A stretch of DNA of 20,323 nt from Saccoglossus kowalevskii (lineage: Eukaryota > Hemichordata > Enteropneusta > Harrimaniidae), in NCBI RefSeq assembly GCF_000003605.2, contig NW_003123907.1, positions 681,242-701,564 of the forward strand, read 5' to 3'. Under the pieces are notes generated by a model. The model ran no database searches, was not told the origin of the DNA, and saw only the letters and a program-made list of their open reading frames with translations. Shown here one piece after another: positions 1 to 8,261 of this stretch. A program made the position numbers and the translations under genes. Every line of letters begins with the position of its first letter. Positions within the stretch are counted from its first letter, which is position 1.

Positions 1-404
1 TATTACTGAGGACTGTGTAAGACACCATGTCAGTGATTGTGGCTTCCAGTACCAAGAACTATTACAGAGGACTGTGTGGGACACACCATGTCAGTGATTG
101 TGGCTTCCAAAACCAAGAACCATTACTTAGGACTGTGTGGGACACACCATGTCAGTCATTGTGGCTTCCAATACCAAGAACTATTAATGAGGACTGTTTG
201 AGACACACCATAACAGTGATTGTGGCTTCCAGTACAAAGAACTATTACTGAGGACTGTGTGCGACAAACCATGTCAGTGATTGTGGCTTCCAGTACCAAG
301 AACTATTAGTGAGGACTGTGTGGGACACACCACGTCAGTCATTGTAGCTTCCAGTGCCCAGGACCATTATTGAGTACTGTGTGGGACACACCATGTCAGT
401 GATG
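1..404. repeat. 61-bp tandem repeat (minisatellite), about 6.6 copies
   Basis: The core GTCAGTGATTGTGGCTTCCA recurs with spacings of 60-62 bp (copies of GTCAGT or a variant near 29, 90, 151, 211, 273, 334 and 395). The first copy is cut by the window edge, so the array continues to the left. Copies differ by point changes. The array ends about 45 bp before the 5' splice site of eIF4E3 exon 2 and therefore lies in intron 2 of that gene. The open frame running through it is a by-product of the repeat and is not a gene. Confidence 0.95.
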
Positions 405-452
405 AGAGGCACACCTAACTGACCCGGATATAAATAAAACCTATAACCTTAC

Positions 453-525
453 CTCAACAGTGCGTACTGTGTAAATCTTTTTCAGATTAGCTTCATACTG
501 AGCTGCAGTAGCACCACGCACAGAC
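453..525 (-). CDS. EIF4E3: eIF4E3 coding exon 2 (cap-binding translation factor, class III)
   Basis: This 73-nt exon reads on the minus strand from 525 to 453. It is bordered by an acceptor (CTTTCAG then G) and a donor (GTAAGG at 452-447). It continues the split Arg codon of exon 1 (AG|G) and then encodes 24 residues, including [20 protein letters not shown]. This matches the vertebrate eIF4E3 segment [20 protein letters not shown]. The exon ends in phase 0. eIF4E3 binds the mRNA 5' cap in the cytoplasm through a pocket that, compared with eIF4E, lacks the first sandwich Trp. Vertebrates have Cys there, while this protein has Tyr (residue 62). The remaining exons, including the FWSVYNNIP segment and the second cap Trp, must lie left of the window. 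Splice borders and homology are read directly; function is from the family. Confidence 0.93.
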
Positions 526-1109
526 CTGAAAGAACAAATTGATTTGTGTTATTTTATATTGAGGAAATCAATGTAAACTGCTATAATTTGGTGTGGGGTT
601 GGGGTCGTTAACTTTTTCACTACTAGACTTTCTCGCTCACATTTTTCTGCACTTTTTTCTTTTATTTTTTTTGAATATTTCAGGAAATGAACCCTTATAT
701 TAGAGCCAACAGACAAAATTTGTGTCAATTTTTAGTTTTTACTTAAAATATTTGGCTATTGTTGTCCCGATCTTCTGTAGGAAAGTGCAGATTAAAAATA
801 GAACTATTTTGTATATTATGCACTCTGTGAGAAAAAGTAAAATATGACCCTTTCAAGTATAAGAATCATTGACATCCTTTCAAAACTTTCACAGAAATTA
901 TTATTATACTCAGACATAAAATGCAGTTTCTTCTAACTAATATTATGCTTGCAGTTGTATGAGCCTGTATTCAAACTGATGTTGCCTACATATATGCTGG
1001 CTTGTTTTATGCATAAACCCTGAATGAAGTTCTAGCTGTTATGCATTATAGAACATAAACATGTTTATTGCCTTTGGCTAATGCCAAACAATAAAGTAAT
1101 ACACCATCG

Positions 1110-1271
1110 TCTGATGGAAAATGCGCTAAATTAAAACCCAGTAAATATGTAAAATTTAGCCTAGAACACATTATCTAAATGATAAAACCGTGAATTTAAA
1201 ACCCACTGAATATGCCTGAAATGGTAAATCAGTGAAATTTAAACCCAGTGAAAATTAGTCATTTTACAGTA
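1110..1271. mobile_element. Degenerate TACTGTAAAA-type MITE
   Basis: The right end is ATTTTACAGTA. The interior repeats phrases such as AAACCCAGTGAAA and GCGCTAAATTAAAACCC. The same end and the same 'GCTAAATTA ... CAGTGAAATTAAA' vocabulary occur in the copy at 5598-5771. The left terminal repeat is not clear, so this copy is probably decayed or truncated. It has no coding capacity. Confidence 0.55.
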
Positions 1272-1760
1272 TTGCGAAATGGAGATGTTAGTGCTAAATC
1301 ACCCAGACTGGTCGCAATTTCTGTGGTGAAAGCACAGTATGTACGGTAGTGTGTTTTCATACTAGTTTTTATGTTAATGAGCAGAATGACAAGCAAGAAC
1401 GTTATCCAATCAGAATAATTTGACCTTTAAACTACCCTATTTATTCGGGTATAAGCCCAGGGTCCTGAATATGGAAAATTGCCAAAAAGAAGGGGTGGGC
1501 GTTTGCCAGGAGATCCCCGGCAAAAAAAAACCGAGAATTTGCAAAAATTGACAACACGCAGATTGAACTGCGGCAGGGAATAGAACGGCAAATGAAAACA
1601 TGCAACAACGGAAATAAATGAACAATATGCAACATCAGAAGTAAAACAAAATTAATGTATTGCTTATAATGTGACAAATAAGCCAGAAATAATAAAAATC
1701 GTCAGTGAGGAATCATTTGAATTAGGATCAATAATAATTTACAAATTTACACAGTAAAAA

Positions 1761-1922
1761 TTATAAAAATTCATAGCTGTTTGAAAAAACATTTGTACAT
1801 TCATTGCCATCTTCGTCAAAATCAAAACCCTCAAAATCCAAGTCAGCGTCACTGTAGCTGTCGAACAAAATCCCTACAACTTCTTCCTGAAGTTCGTCGA
1901 TATCGTCCCACACAATTTGGAC
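1761..1922 (-). pseudogene. Acidic C-terminal remnant, possibly of a transposase
   Basis: A 53-codon open stretch follows an in-frame stop and ends at TAA (1763-1761). It reads WDDIDELQEEVVGILFDSYS, followed by alternating Asp, Phe and Gly residues. The composition is unlike random translation of this AT-rich DNA. It sits inside the inverted-repeat element described at 1437-2650. Assignment to a pogo-like transposase tail is inference only; no catalytic DDE motif can be read upstream because the frame is broken by stops. Confidence 0.25.
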
Positions 1923-2238
1923 TTAGCACCTTTAATCCACGGATTTCGCAGTCTGTCTGCTTGGCACTTTTCATTCATGTCTAATCACAATAAAGAGACA
2001 AGAAAAATGGGGTCGCTCTGCTGCGATGGCACACGATGATTTTGTTTACAGTCTAGCAATCATCTTGAGCCAAAATAACGTGATTTCAACCACTCTCCCC
2101 AGGTACGGGTTGCTACAATATTGCAACATTGGTTTCATTGTCGACGACGCTAAAGCTGTACAAGTGCGACACTTGCTTAGCGGCTCTCCTCATACGATTT
2201 GCTTGAATCATTTCTAAGGAAGCACAAACCAAATGGCC

Positions 2239-2254
2239 GGCCCTTTTTAGGGCC
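2239..2254 (+). other. Histone-type 3' stem-loop look-alike
   Basis: GGCCCTTTTTAGGGCC forms a 6-bp stem with a TTTT loop. It is followed by ACGACA and, 11 nt downstream, by a purine block AAAAAAGAGAA. This is the layout of metazoan replication-dependent histone mRNA 3' ends (stem-loop, ACCCA-like tail, histone downstream element). No histone coding sequence was found upstream on the plus strand, so this is an orphan or a coincidence. Confidence 0.3.
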
Positions 2255-2764
2255 ACGACATATTTAAAAAAGAGAACTACCGTTTCTGCTTTAATATATA
2301 TTTTTATAGACTTGCTGACCGTTATGATTCTGAAAAAAAATCAGCGGTGAACGCGCTGCCCTGAAGGCAGAAAGCTGTCACAGCTACTAGTATTTCGCAT
2401 TCACCCCTTGTTTTACGCAATTAACAATTATATTTAACGAATTTTTATAAGCATCACGACAGACTTCAAGAAAGTCAACTGTTAATACAACCATAGTCAA
2501 CGAATTGAAAATAGTTTGTTTTTTTATTTTTTGTGTAGGAAAAGACCACCTGGGCGTGTGCCTGAATATGACCTCAACTTCTTTATTGTGTCAAAAATGG
2601 GGTTGGGTATTTGCCCACGCATGGGCTCTTACCCGGATAAGTACGATATATCCAGTTAACCATTGTACGTGAAGATTGTTCACTTTTCTTGAAGTTTCTC
2701 AATCATCAATCATAACAAACGATCACGAATTACTATTTATAGCATTCCCTACAAATTTTTTTCA

Positions 2765-2938
2765 ATGGAGAGAAGTAGCCTGCGTGTAGCTTTATCTCGT
2801 CTGGGTTACAGTGAAGCGCGATCTACACAGAAGACAATAATTAATGATTTTACTGAAGGCCATGATGTTTTCGTTGCCCTACCGACCGGAAGCAGCAAAT
2901 CGTTTGCATTTGAAGTAGCTCCTTTCTGTTTAGACAAA
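2765..2938 (+). pseudogene. Truncated RecQ-like helicase fragment (N-terminal motifs 0 and I)
   Basis: The ATG-started frame encodes about 58 residues: LRVALSRLGYSEARSTQKTI, then DVFVALPTGSSKSFAFEVAP. The order 'LGY-x-x-x-R-x-x-Q' (motif 0) followed about 20 residues later by a Walker A loop is the start of the RecQ helicase core. RecQ proteins unwind DNA 3' to 5' using ATP. The Walker A normally reads TG-x-GKS; here the Gly before Lys is Ser. After residue 58 the similarity stops and the frame ends at 3031, so motifs Ia to VI are missing. It lies in eIF4E3 intron 1 in the opposite direction. It may be a piece of a RecQ-like paralogue spread by transposition, or a lone first exon, although no good donor is seen at the break. 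Confidence 0.65.
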
Positions 2939-4070
2939 AAACAGTTTAATTTCTCTACCTTCTTGATCAGTGTAGTCTGTTTCGTATTGGCTTCATACTT
3001 GTGGCCGGTATCACAATTAACTCAACTTTAACTCAACGCACAGACACATAGATGCAGAGGTCAATCCATAAGTCCCGTTTTCAGACTGCGTCCGAACGGG
3101 GACTAACTAAAAGCAATAGATTAGTTGCAAATAAGACCAGTCTGTGGTGGTTTCGCTTTCACCCCAAATTTTGCAAAACTTTTTTTTATTATTATAATTT
3201 AACTGAAAAAAATCACCATAGCTGGGTCAGTCTACAGTCTGACAATATATAGCAATGTTCAAATAAAGGCAAAGACATGTTATAATACACAAAAATCATC
3301 ATACAAAAAAAAAAACATTGTCTATTGCAATTGCAACAACAATAATTGGAGTTTGTCACCTACATAAAACACAAATTACTTTTCAGTTGTTGCTAAATTT
3401 GTATTAATTGCAAACCATTAACTGGTTGATATAAAATGCTATCATGAAGCAGTGCCACTTGTGGAGTTCGCAGGATATGGGGAAATTTTCTCTACATGCC
3501 TTGGTTCAGCTTTGAGGAATATAGCCAGTCCATAGCATGTGAAATTTGATTAAATTTACATTGGCTTATTATAAGATAAACCGGGCATTGCAGAAGAGTT
3601 CTCAGAGACCATGAAATCTGTACAGATTTCCCAAGACAAGTCTTATGACACATTTTGGTATATTTTGGTATTTCCCATAACAAGCTACATTCTAACTATA
3701 CTGTAAACGTCAATACTCAGACCATTAGTTGTGTTTTTTTGCATGCCGATTTGCTACGTTGTGAATTGTGCGACGCCCATTACAATAGTTGCATGGCGTT
3801 CCCGGCCGGGACCGTCGCGCCATTACGGAAATTTTCGTTGCAAACGTTGAACAAAATATTTATTCGTAAATTCATGTGTCGTGTCGACGCTCGAGACGTT
3901 TAAGGATTAAACACCAATATGTGTTCAAACTAGTGCGCTTGTAAAGAATTTAACAAAATAACAGACGAAAACGTTTATTTGACACAATGATGACAGGAGA
4001 GGATGACCGTGACCCAGCTGAGCTATTCAATGGCGATACATCAAACAGGAAGTAGACTTCTTATGCTCAC

Positions 4071-4225
4071 CTATCCAGCCAGAAAGTCCATGGCGAGTTC
4101 AATGGTATACCAGATTTCTCCTTGTCATTGATTTCTGTGATAGCATTTGGTGTTAGTTCCGCACGATCGTCTGCGTTCATTTCTGACGCAGGAAGTTTCT
4201 CCAATGTTGGTGCGGTGGCCGCCAT
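4071..4225 (-). CDS. EIF4E3: eIF4E3 coding exon 1 (start codon and N-terminus)
   Basis: On the minus strand the ATG at 4225-4223 sits in a good context (ACACAATGG). It opens 51 codons plus two bases, ending at donor GTGAGC (4070-4065). The N-terminal 37 residues are polar and unconserved, as in other eIF4Es. The exon then ends with GIPLNSPWTFWLDR, nearly identical to vertebrate eIF4E3 GVPLHSPWTFWLDR. The last codon is split AG|G and is completed by exon 2 (525). In this family the PLNSPW segment corresponds to the HPLQ-x-x-W region that starts the eIF4E fold and helps to form the eIF4G/4E-BP side. The frame stays open upstream only through a TTG, so ATG 4225 is chosen. The gene is divergent from SMIM30, with 497 bp between the two start codons. 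Confidence 0.94.
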
Positions 4226-4722
4226 TGTGTTGGCAGTCAGCAGCAACAACAGAGGAAAGTAAAGGTCACGTGATCAAAACATTGCGCGTCATCAGTGAGC
4301 CAGCTCACATCATTATACGCTTTTTATGATCATGTTCTTTTGCTAATTAACCTACATTTTGTTTTTATATGCCTTAGTTTACAATTACAAATAATAATAG
4401 TAACATAATGCAACATTTTGTATCATTGTGATATTGTCTGGCTCCATCTGTTTATCGTAAATAATTAATAGTAACAAAAATGTATTAGATTATAAACATT
4501 ATTTTGTTGATGCTCAAAAATCCACGTATGATTTTGTTTATAGTACCTCCCTTATCTGTTATTTGTCAAGCCTTCCATGTATGCTAATCTGCCCTGCCAT
4601 AATCAATGGTATGGCCCATAAGCAATGATGTCACCTTGTCACATGATCACTGCGTCACGTGAGCCATTTAGATGACGTGAAACCCTTTGCACGTATTGCA
4701 GACCCAAAAATTGGCGAGGGAA
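4226..4722. promoter_or_regulatory. Divergent promoter region of eIF4E3 and SMIM30
   Basis: This 497-bp gap separates the two start codons, which point away from each other. It contains two E-box palindromes in a CLEAR/USF-like context. GTCACGTGAT (4265-4274) lies 40-50 bp upstream of the eIF4E3 ATG, and GTCACGTGAG (4654-4663) lies about 60 bp upstream of the SMIM30 ATG. A half-CRE-like GATGACGTGA is at 4671-4680. The middle is AT-rich with no clear TATA box. Joint regulation is inferred from the geometry and was not observed. Confidence 0.6.
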
Positions 4723-4890
4723 ATGGCAGAATTTTGGCAGTTCGTTTTCCTGTTCTTGACTCTTTGTCTTCCAGTGGTCTCTGCATTTGATGCAGGAGAC
4801 GCAATCGCTCTCATCGTGGGCCTTGTCATCGGAATTCTTGGTATATTTGCCTGTTTAGGTGTGTACGCAAGAAGGAAGTCGGGACAATAA
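4723..4890 (+). CDS. SMIM30: SMIM30, small integral membrane protein (55 aa)
   Basis: The ATG at 4723 (context GGGAAATGG) opens a 55-residue intronless frame. Residues 1-21 form a hydrophobic signal-like segment (WQFVFLFLTLCLPVVSA). The conserved core is AGDAIALIVGLVIGILGIF (about 24-42), a single membrane helix, followed by ACLGVYARRKSGQ. Human SMIM30 has the same plan (AGDAIAL, then ACLGVYARKRNGQM) and similar length (59 aa), so this is a confident orthologue. In vertebrates SMIM30 is an ER/membrane micropeptide; its role here is unknown. An upstream in-frame extension to 4687 uses only a TTG start and is not favoured. The gene is short enough to be missed by routine annotation. No AATAAA or ATTAAA occurs after the stop until a MITE at 5598. 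Confidence 0.94.
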   Translation: MAEFWQFVFLFLTLCLPVVSAFDAGDAIALIVGLVIGILGIFACLGVYARRKSGQ

Positions 4891-5597
4891 CTACATGCCT
4901 ATGGCCGCCGCCATGATGGACATGGTCACTGAAATTTGTGTTTTTCAGTGAAGCAGACTTTTGACCACATTGAAAAACTCGTAACGACCACGGAGGAATT
5001 TTTGTATCTAGATTAATTGCATGAAATTAGTTGGAAATGAGAACAATTCGTGCTCTGCTTACTGTTCAGCGTGACTGGTGCAGCTATATGGGGGGAGGTG
5101 TTGTGTTCACATTTGGTGGTGGATCTGATCATGGAGGTAGAAAAGAGATGATCTGACTCAGTTGCGTGCTATAAGGTATAACCATTAGTGTACTTGAAGA
5201 CTACAACCCATGATCTGTTACCTCCACTGGCCATCAGAATATATCTGACATTAGCTCGAATACTCTTGATCGAAATAACATCTTGTTGAACTCCTAATGA
5301 TATAATCACCGTTTAAAAACGTACATGTATATACTGCATAGAAGAAAACAGCATCAGCCGCACGAGTTTATTACATTGAGAACTATGCTATGACGTTAAC
5401 AGTTAACATCCGCTACATTTAGACATTGACAATCAGCAGATTTGGTGATTTATGGAAATTGTATTGAATTGTTTATAAAAATAATTTGAAGAAGATTGCT
5501 CAACTTGTTATTTAGTATCTAGTATTTATTTTATTACCTTGATTCTCTTTACCACTGCATAGTATTTTCTGTTGAGGGTGGCCGATTATTTGTGTAA
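4891..5597 (+). other. SMIM30 downstream region, probable 3' UTR
   Basis: No recognisable gene lies here. The stretch begins with a small GC-rich patch (ATGGCCGCCGCCATGATGG) and becomes AT-rich. A hAT-like scar is at 5122-5156. No canonical poly(A) hexamer is found, so the SMIM30 transcript may run into the MITE that follows. Confidence 0.4.
5122..5156. repeat. hAT-like solo end: CATGGAGGTAGAAAAG flanked by 7-bp repeat
   Basis: GATCTGA occurs at 5122-5128 and again at 5150-5156, flanking a 21-bp insert that contains CATGGAGGTAGAAAAG. The 15 bases from ATGGAGG onward appear as the right arm (reverse complement) of the hairpin scar at 8262-8302. The shared end sequence and flanking short direct repeats suggest a remnant of the same transposon family. 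Confidence 0.45.
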
Positions 5598-5771
5598 TAC
5601 TGTAAATGCATTAAATATTCACTGGTTTTTAATTTTGTTAAGTAAAATTCGCTAAATTATATACATGTGTAATAAAAAAAATAACCCTGCCAAGTTCATG
5701 AGCATAATGAAATTGCTCAAAACATGAAAACAGTGAAATTAAATTCTAGTGAAATAAATGGTTTTACAGTA
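5598..5771. mobile_element. TACTGTAAA-type MITE, 174 bp
   Basis: The left end TACTGTAAATGCATTAAATA and the reverse complement of the right end, TACTGTAAAACCATTTATTT, are imperfect inverted repeats. Subterminal CACTGG/CACTAG blocks repeat inside. The TA at each tip could be a Tc1/mariner-type TA duplication. It is non-coding. It carries ATTAAA (5610-5615) and AATAAA (5671-5676) in the SMIM30 orientation. A related decayed copy is at about 1110-1271. Confidence 0.7.
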
Positions 5772-7220
5772 TAGTGCAAATATCTAAGACAGACCTGTGA
5801 TGCAACCCCCTAAACAACCAGCAAACATTTCCACAACTCTTTTGGATTAACACCTACCCTTTCCTCTAAACCTAACCCTGGTTTCATGCAAAAAATCTTT
5901 TCCTGACTTTCTGTTTGGCTGTATACAAGAGAATACAAAGTCAACCTGTCTTAAAATGTTAACTGTTTTCTGTAACAATCTAGTGCAGTGAAGATTAATT
6001 TGTCAGATCATATTCAAGTGAATATGCGCTAGTAATACTAGTACTAGAAGTAATATTCCAAACAACAGTTGATTGCCACATGTCTGTCTGTTTATACATG
6101 ATAATCTCCAATGTTAACATAGCATAATCAGCAAAGGATTCTTTATAACATGTACCCAGTAAATCATGGTGATGGGTTTTGTAGAAAAATGGATAGTTTT
6201 AGGGTTAAAATTACATTTCTTCTTTCGAGTATACTTTTATACATTAATCTAGTCAGCCACATGTACTTTTACACTCAATTGAATCAGATCACATTAGGTT
6301 AATACAGACCCAGACAACAAATAGTATTTATTAATATTTATTAGTTGTCTGAGATACAGAAGAAACCTAAAAAGGATCATGTCTATTCAATCAGACACTG
6401 ATTATGTGTTGTGTACACTGTTGTGTATAACTTAAATTCTGAATGCTCCAATCCTGAAAAACATGTAGGCCTTTAAAGCCATGCCATGCACTTAATTTGT
6501 TGTTCAAGATGTCTTTACCACATTGTCTGTTAGAGGCCTCCACAGAAATATTTAAATCAATGGGCAAAAAAGGAATCAGCAGGCAATGTGTTAATAGATA
6601 CAAGACAAATAGACACTTGGTGTATCTTTTTTTGTTATGTTATTATTATTGTATTGACTGCACAGATTGTCTCAACGAAAACGATGTTGAGTCCTATAAT
6701 AATTTAGGTGGATACAGAGAAACAAACCATCAATAGCCTGACCATCTGGTTAAAAATTACCCTGTTTTGTATCCTCTACACCCATGTGAACTGATGCTGT
6801 GCCTGTGAAGCCTACTAGCGACTCTGATGATACTAATTTTTTTTTTGCTACAGGAGAAATTTTTTTCATAGAGATGTAGTAATGCGCATTAGTTGTAATG
6901 TAACATGGTCTGTTATTGTTTTTATTTTTGAATTTGCAAGAAAAATATTGTAATGGTGTGAATTTTTGAATGAAATTATCGCAAGGAAAGCATATTTGAA
7001 GAATTTGATACAAATAAGGGAAATAAATTTTAGGTATAAATAATATGAAATACGAGTTGTGGATATAAGTATGCAGCACAATGAATAACACACTCTGAGG
7101 CCGTCGTAAATATAGCCCAAGTTGATTTGTACTTTGATATACAGAATAGAGCTATTTTCATTCAAAGCTAAAATGATTGCTATTAAGAAAATTCACAAGA
7201 TACAAACCATGAGTTGTTAC
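5772..7220. other. Intergenic stretch without recognised genes
   Basis: This DNA is AT-rich and the open frames in it are short and unrecognised. The only structure I can point to is the imperfect palindrome at 6294-6370. Confidence 0.5.
6294..6370. repeat. Imperfect 77-bp palindrome
   Basis: The outer arms TTAGGTT (6294-6300) and AACCTAA (6364-6370) and the inner arms CAGACAAC (6311-6318) and GTTGTCTG (6344-6351) pair around an AT-rich centre (TTTATTAATATTTATTA). It could be a small fold-back element; no target duplication is evident. Confidence 0.55.
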
Positions 7221-7382
7221 TTAAAGCGGGGGAGTTGTCACCTGCGCATGCGTCAGATGGCCATAGCGTGTCACTGTTTACAAACAAGCATCTACCCTTG
7301 AGCCTTTGCGTTTTTAGCACGTGTTATCGTCGCTTGGGACTCAATTCCCGCGTGTGCGCAGGTGACAACCCTTTCGCTTTAA
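7221..7382 (+). mobile_element. MITE copy 1, TTAAAGCG ends (162 bp)
   Basis: The ends TTAAAGCGGGGGAGTTGTCA and, in reverse complement, TTAAAGCGAAAGGGTTGTCA are terminal inverted repeats extending about 30 bp into CACCTGCGCA. The interior contains GGCCATAGCGTGTCAC and ACAAACAAGCATCTACCC. A TTA is found at both flanks, consistent with a 3-bp PIF/Harbinger-type duplication, though this is weak evidence. There is no coding sequence. Confidence 0.85.
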
Positions 7383-7528
7383 TTATAATGCAATGAAAAT
7401 GTTGAAATTGAAAATTCAGCAATTTGATTAGATTACTTGAACAATGACTGATTAATGGCATAAATTAAAAAATGGTCAGTTTTGTGCATTGTTCGAACCT
7501 TATCACCCACAGTGATGAAATGTACCAC

Positions 7529-7686
7529 TTAAAGCGGGAGGGTCATCACCTGCGCACGTGCGGGAATCGAGTTCCAAGCGATAACACATGCTAAGAACGC
7601 AAAGACTCATGGGTAGACGCTTGTTTGTAAATTATGTCACGCTATGGCCACCTGGCGCATGGGCAGTTAACGACTGCCCGCTTTAA
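7529..7686 (-). mobile_element. MITE copy 2, inverted relative to copy 1 (158 bp)
   Basis: It reads as the reverse complement of copy 1 across its length: CACCTGCGCACGTGCGGGAA, GATAACACATGCTAAGAACG, AGACGCTTGTTTGTAAA and CACGCTATGGCCACCTG all have counterparts in copy 1. Several substitutions separate the two, so they are independent, aged insertions or an old inverted duplication. It ends in CCCGCTTTAA and overlaps the start of the next element. Confidence 0.85.
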
Positions 7687-7861
7687 AGCGTGGTAGTCAT
7701 CGCGCTGTGCTTGTTTGACATTTGTGTTGATAAACATTGATTTTCCCGCAATCCAATGCGCTCTTAAAATGTGTCAGTTCATACTTGTTGATCTGCGCAA
7801 CAGTCAAAGTCACCATCTTTGTTTATATGAGACCCATATATGGACAACTACTGCGCTTTAA
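7683..7861. mobile_element. Third MITE with TTAAAGCG ends (179 bp), different interior
   Basis: It starts TTAAAGCGTGGTAGTCATCG and ends CAACTACTGCGCTTTAA, so the termini are inverted repeats of the same TTAAAGCG type as the two preceding elements. The interior (AACATTGATTTTCCCGCAAT, CATATATGG) is unrelated to theirs. It shares the palindromic junction CTTTAAAG (7681-7688) with copy 2. Confidence 0.7.
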
Positions 7862-8261
7862 GTGATCAAGTTTTTGCATCTCGTACAATGTTCAGACTCG
7901 AATTTCCAGTTTTCACTGAATATTAAGTAATAAACAAAGTGACCTTAGATATAATAAATAAATAAAATACAAATATAACTAAATAAAAGGGGATATGTTT
8001 GATTGTATAGTATAGTATAACTGAAAAAAAAAACTTTCATTCATATGAAACTTGCCCAGGTCACATGTATGACTGAACTCTAATGCAGTTTGGGGGGGGG
8101 GGGGGGGGGCACTTATCTGTCCGATGACCCAAACCGTTCATATGCCGTAGTATGGCAACTACTATGTAATTCGACCGATTCAAACAATGCACAATATAAC
8201 CGTTGTTCAGTACGTGTCGAAATAGGTGATACTTAAGCTGTGGCAAAAGAAGCATCATTTA

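Larger units (their letters stand above)
1437..2650. mobile_element. Decayed DNA transposon with imperfect terminal inverted repeats
   Basis: The left end TTATTCGGGTATAAGCCC (1441-1458) pairs with the reverse complement of the right end, TTATCCGGGTAAGAGCCC (about 2624-2641), at 15 of 18 positions. A GTGGGC...TTTGCCC block follows internally on both sides. Between the ends is a short open minus-strand frame (1761-1922) with a Trp-Asp-Asp start and a very acidic tail (SDADLDFEGFDFDED). That kind of C-terminus is seen in some pogo/Tigger transposases, but the resemblance is weak. No intact transposase is present, and target duplications are not clear. Superfamily is not assigned. Confidence 0.5.
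526..4070 (-). other. eIF4E3 intron 1 (3545 bp), transposon-rich
   Basis: The intron runs from donor GTGAGC (4070-4065) to acceptor AG (527-526). It contains a TACTGTAAAA-type MITE piece (about 1110-1271), a degenerate inverted-repeat transposon (about 1437-2650) and a RecQ fragment on the opposite strand (2765-2938). No recognisable gene or RNA was seen between 2940 and 4060. That stretch is AT-rich apart from a short GC-rich patch near 3790-3830. Confidence 0.9.

Noticed and set aside
27-251. 74-codon open frame on the plus strand
   Set aside because: It lies entirely inside the 61-bp tandem array; the reading is repeat-driven.
2026-2217. Plus-strand frame just upstream of the histone-like stem-loop
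   Set aside because: Checked for histone H2A, H2B, H3 and H4 C-termini in this and the other plus frames; none matches.
6750-7165. Two overlapping minus-strand frames of 113 and 99 codons rich in Ile, Tyr and Phe
   Set aside because: Their composition is that of translated AT-rich DNA; no family signature, splice site or promoter was seen.
8092-8109. Run of 18 G that could form a G-quadruplex
   Set aside because: A single homopolymer run is common in AT-rich genomes and its length is error-prone in assemblies. No function is indicated.
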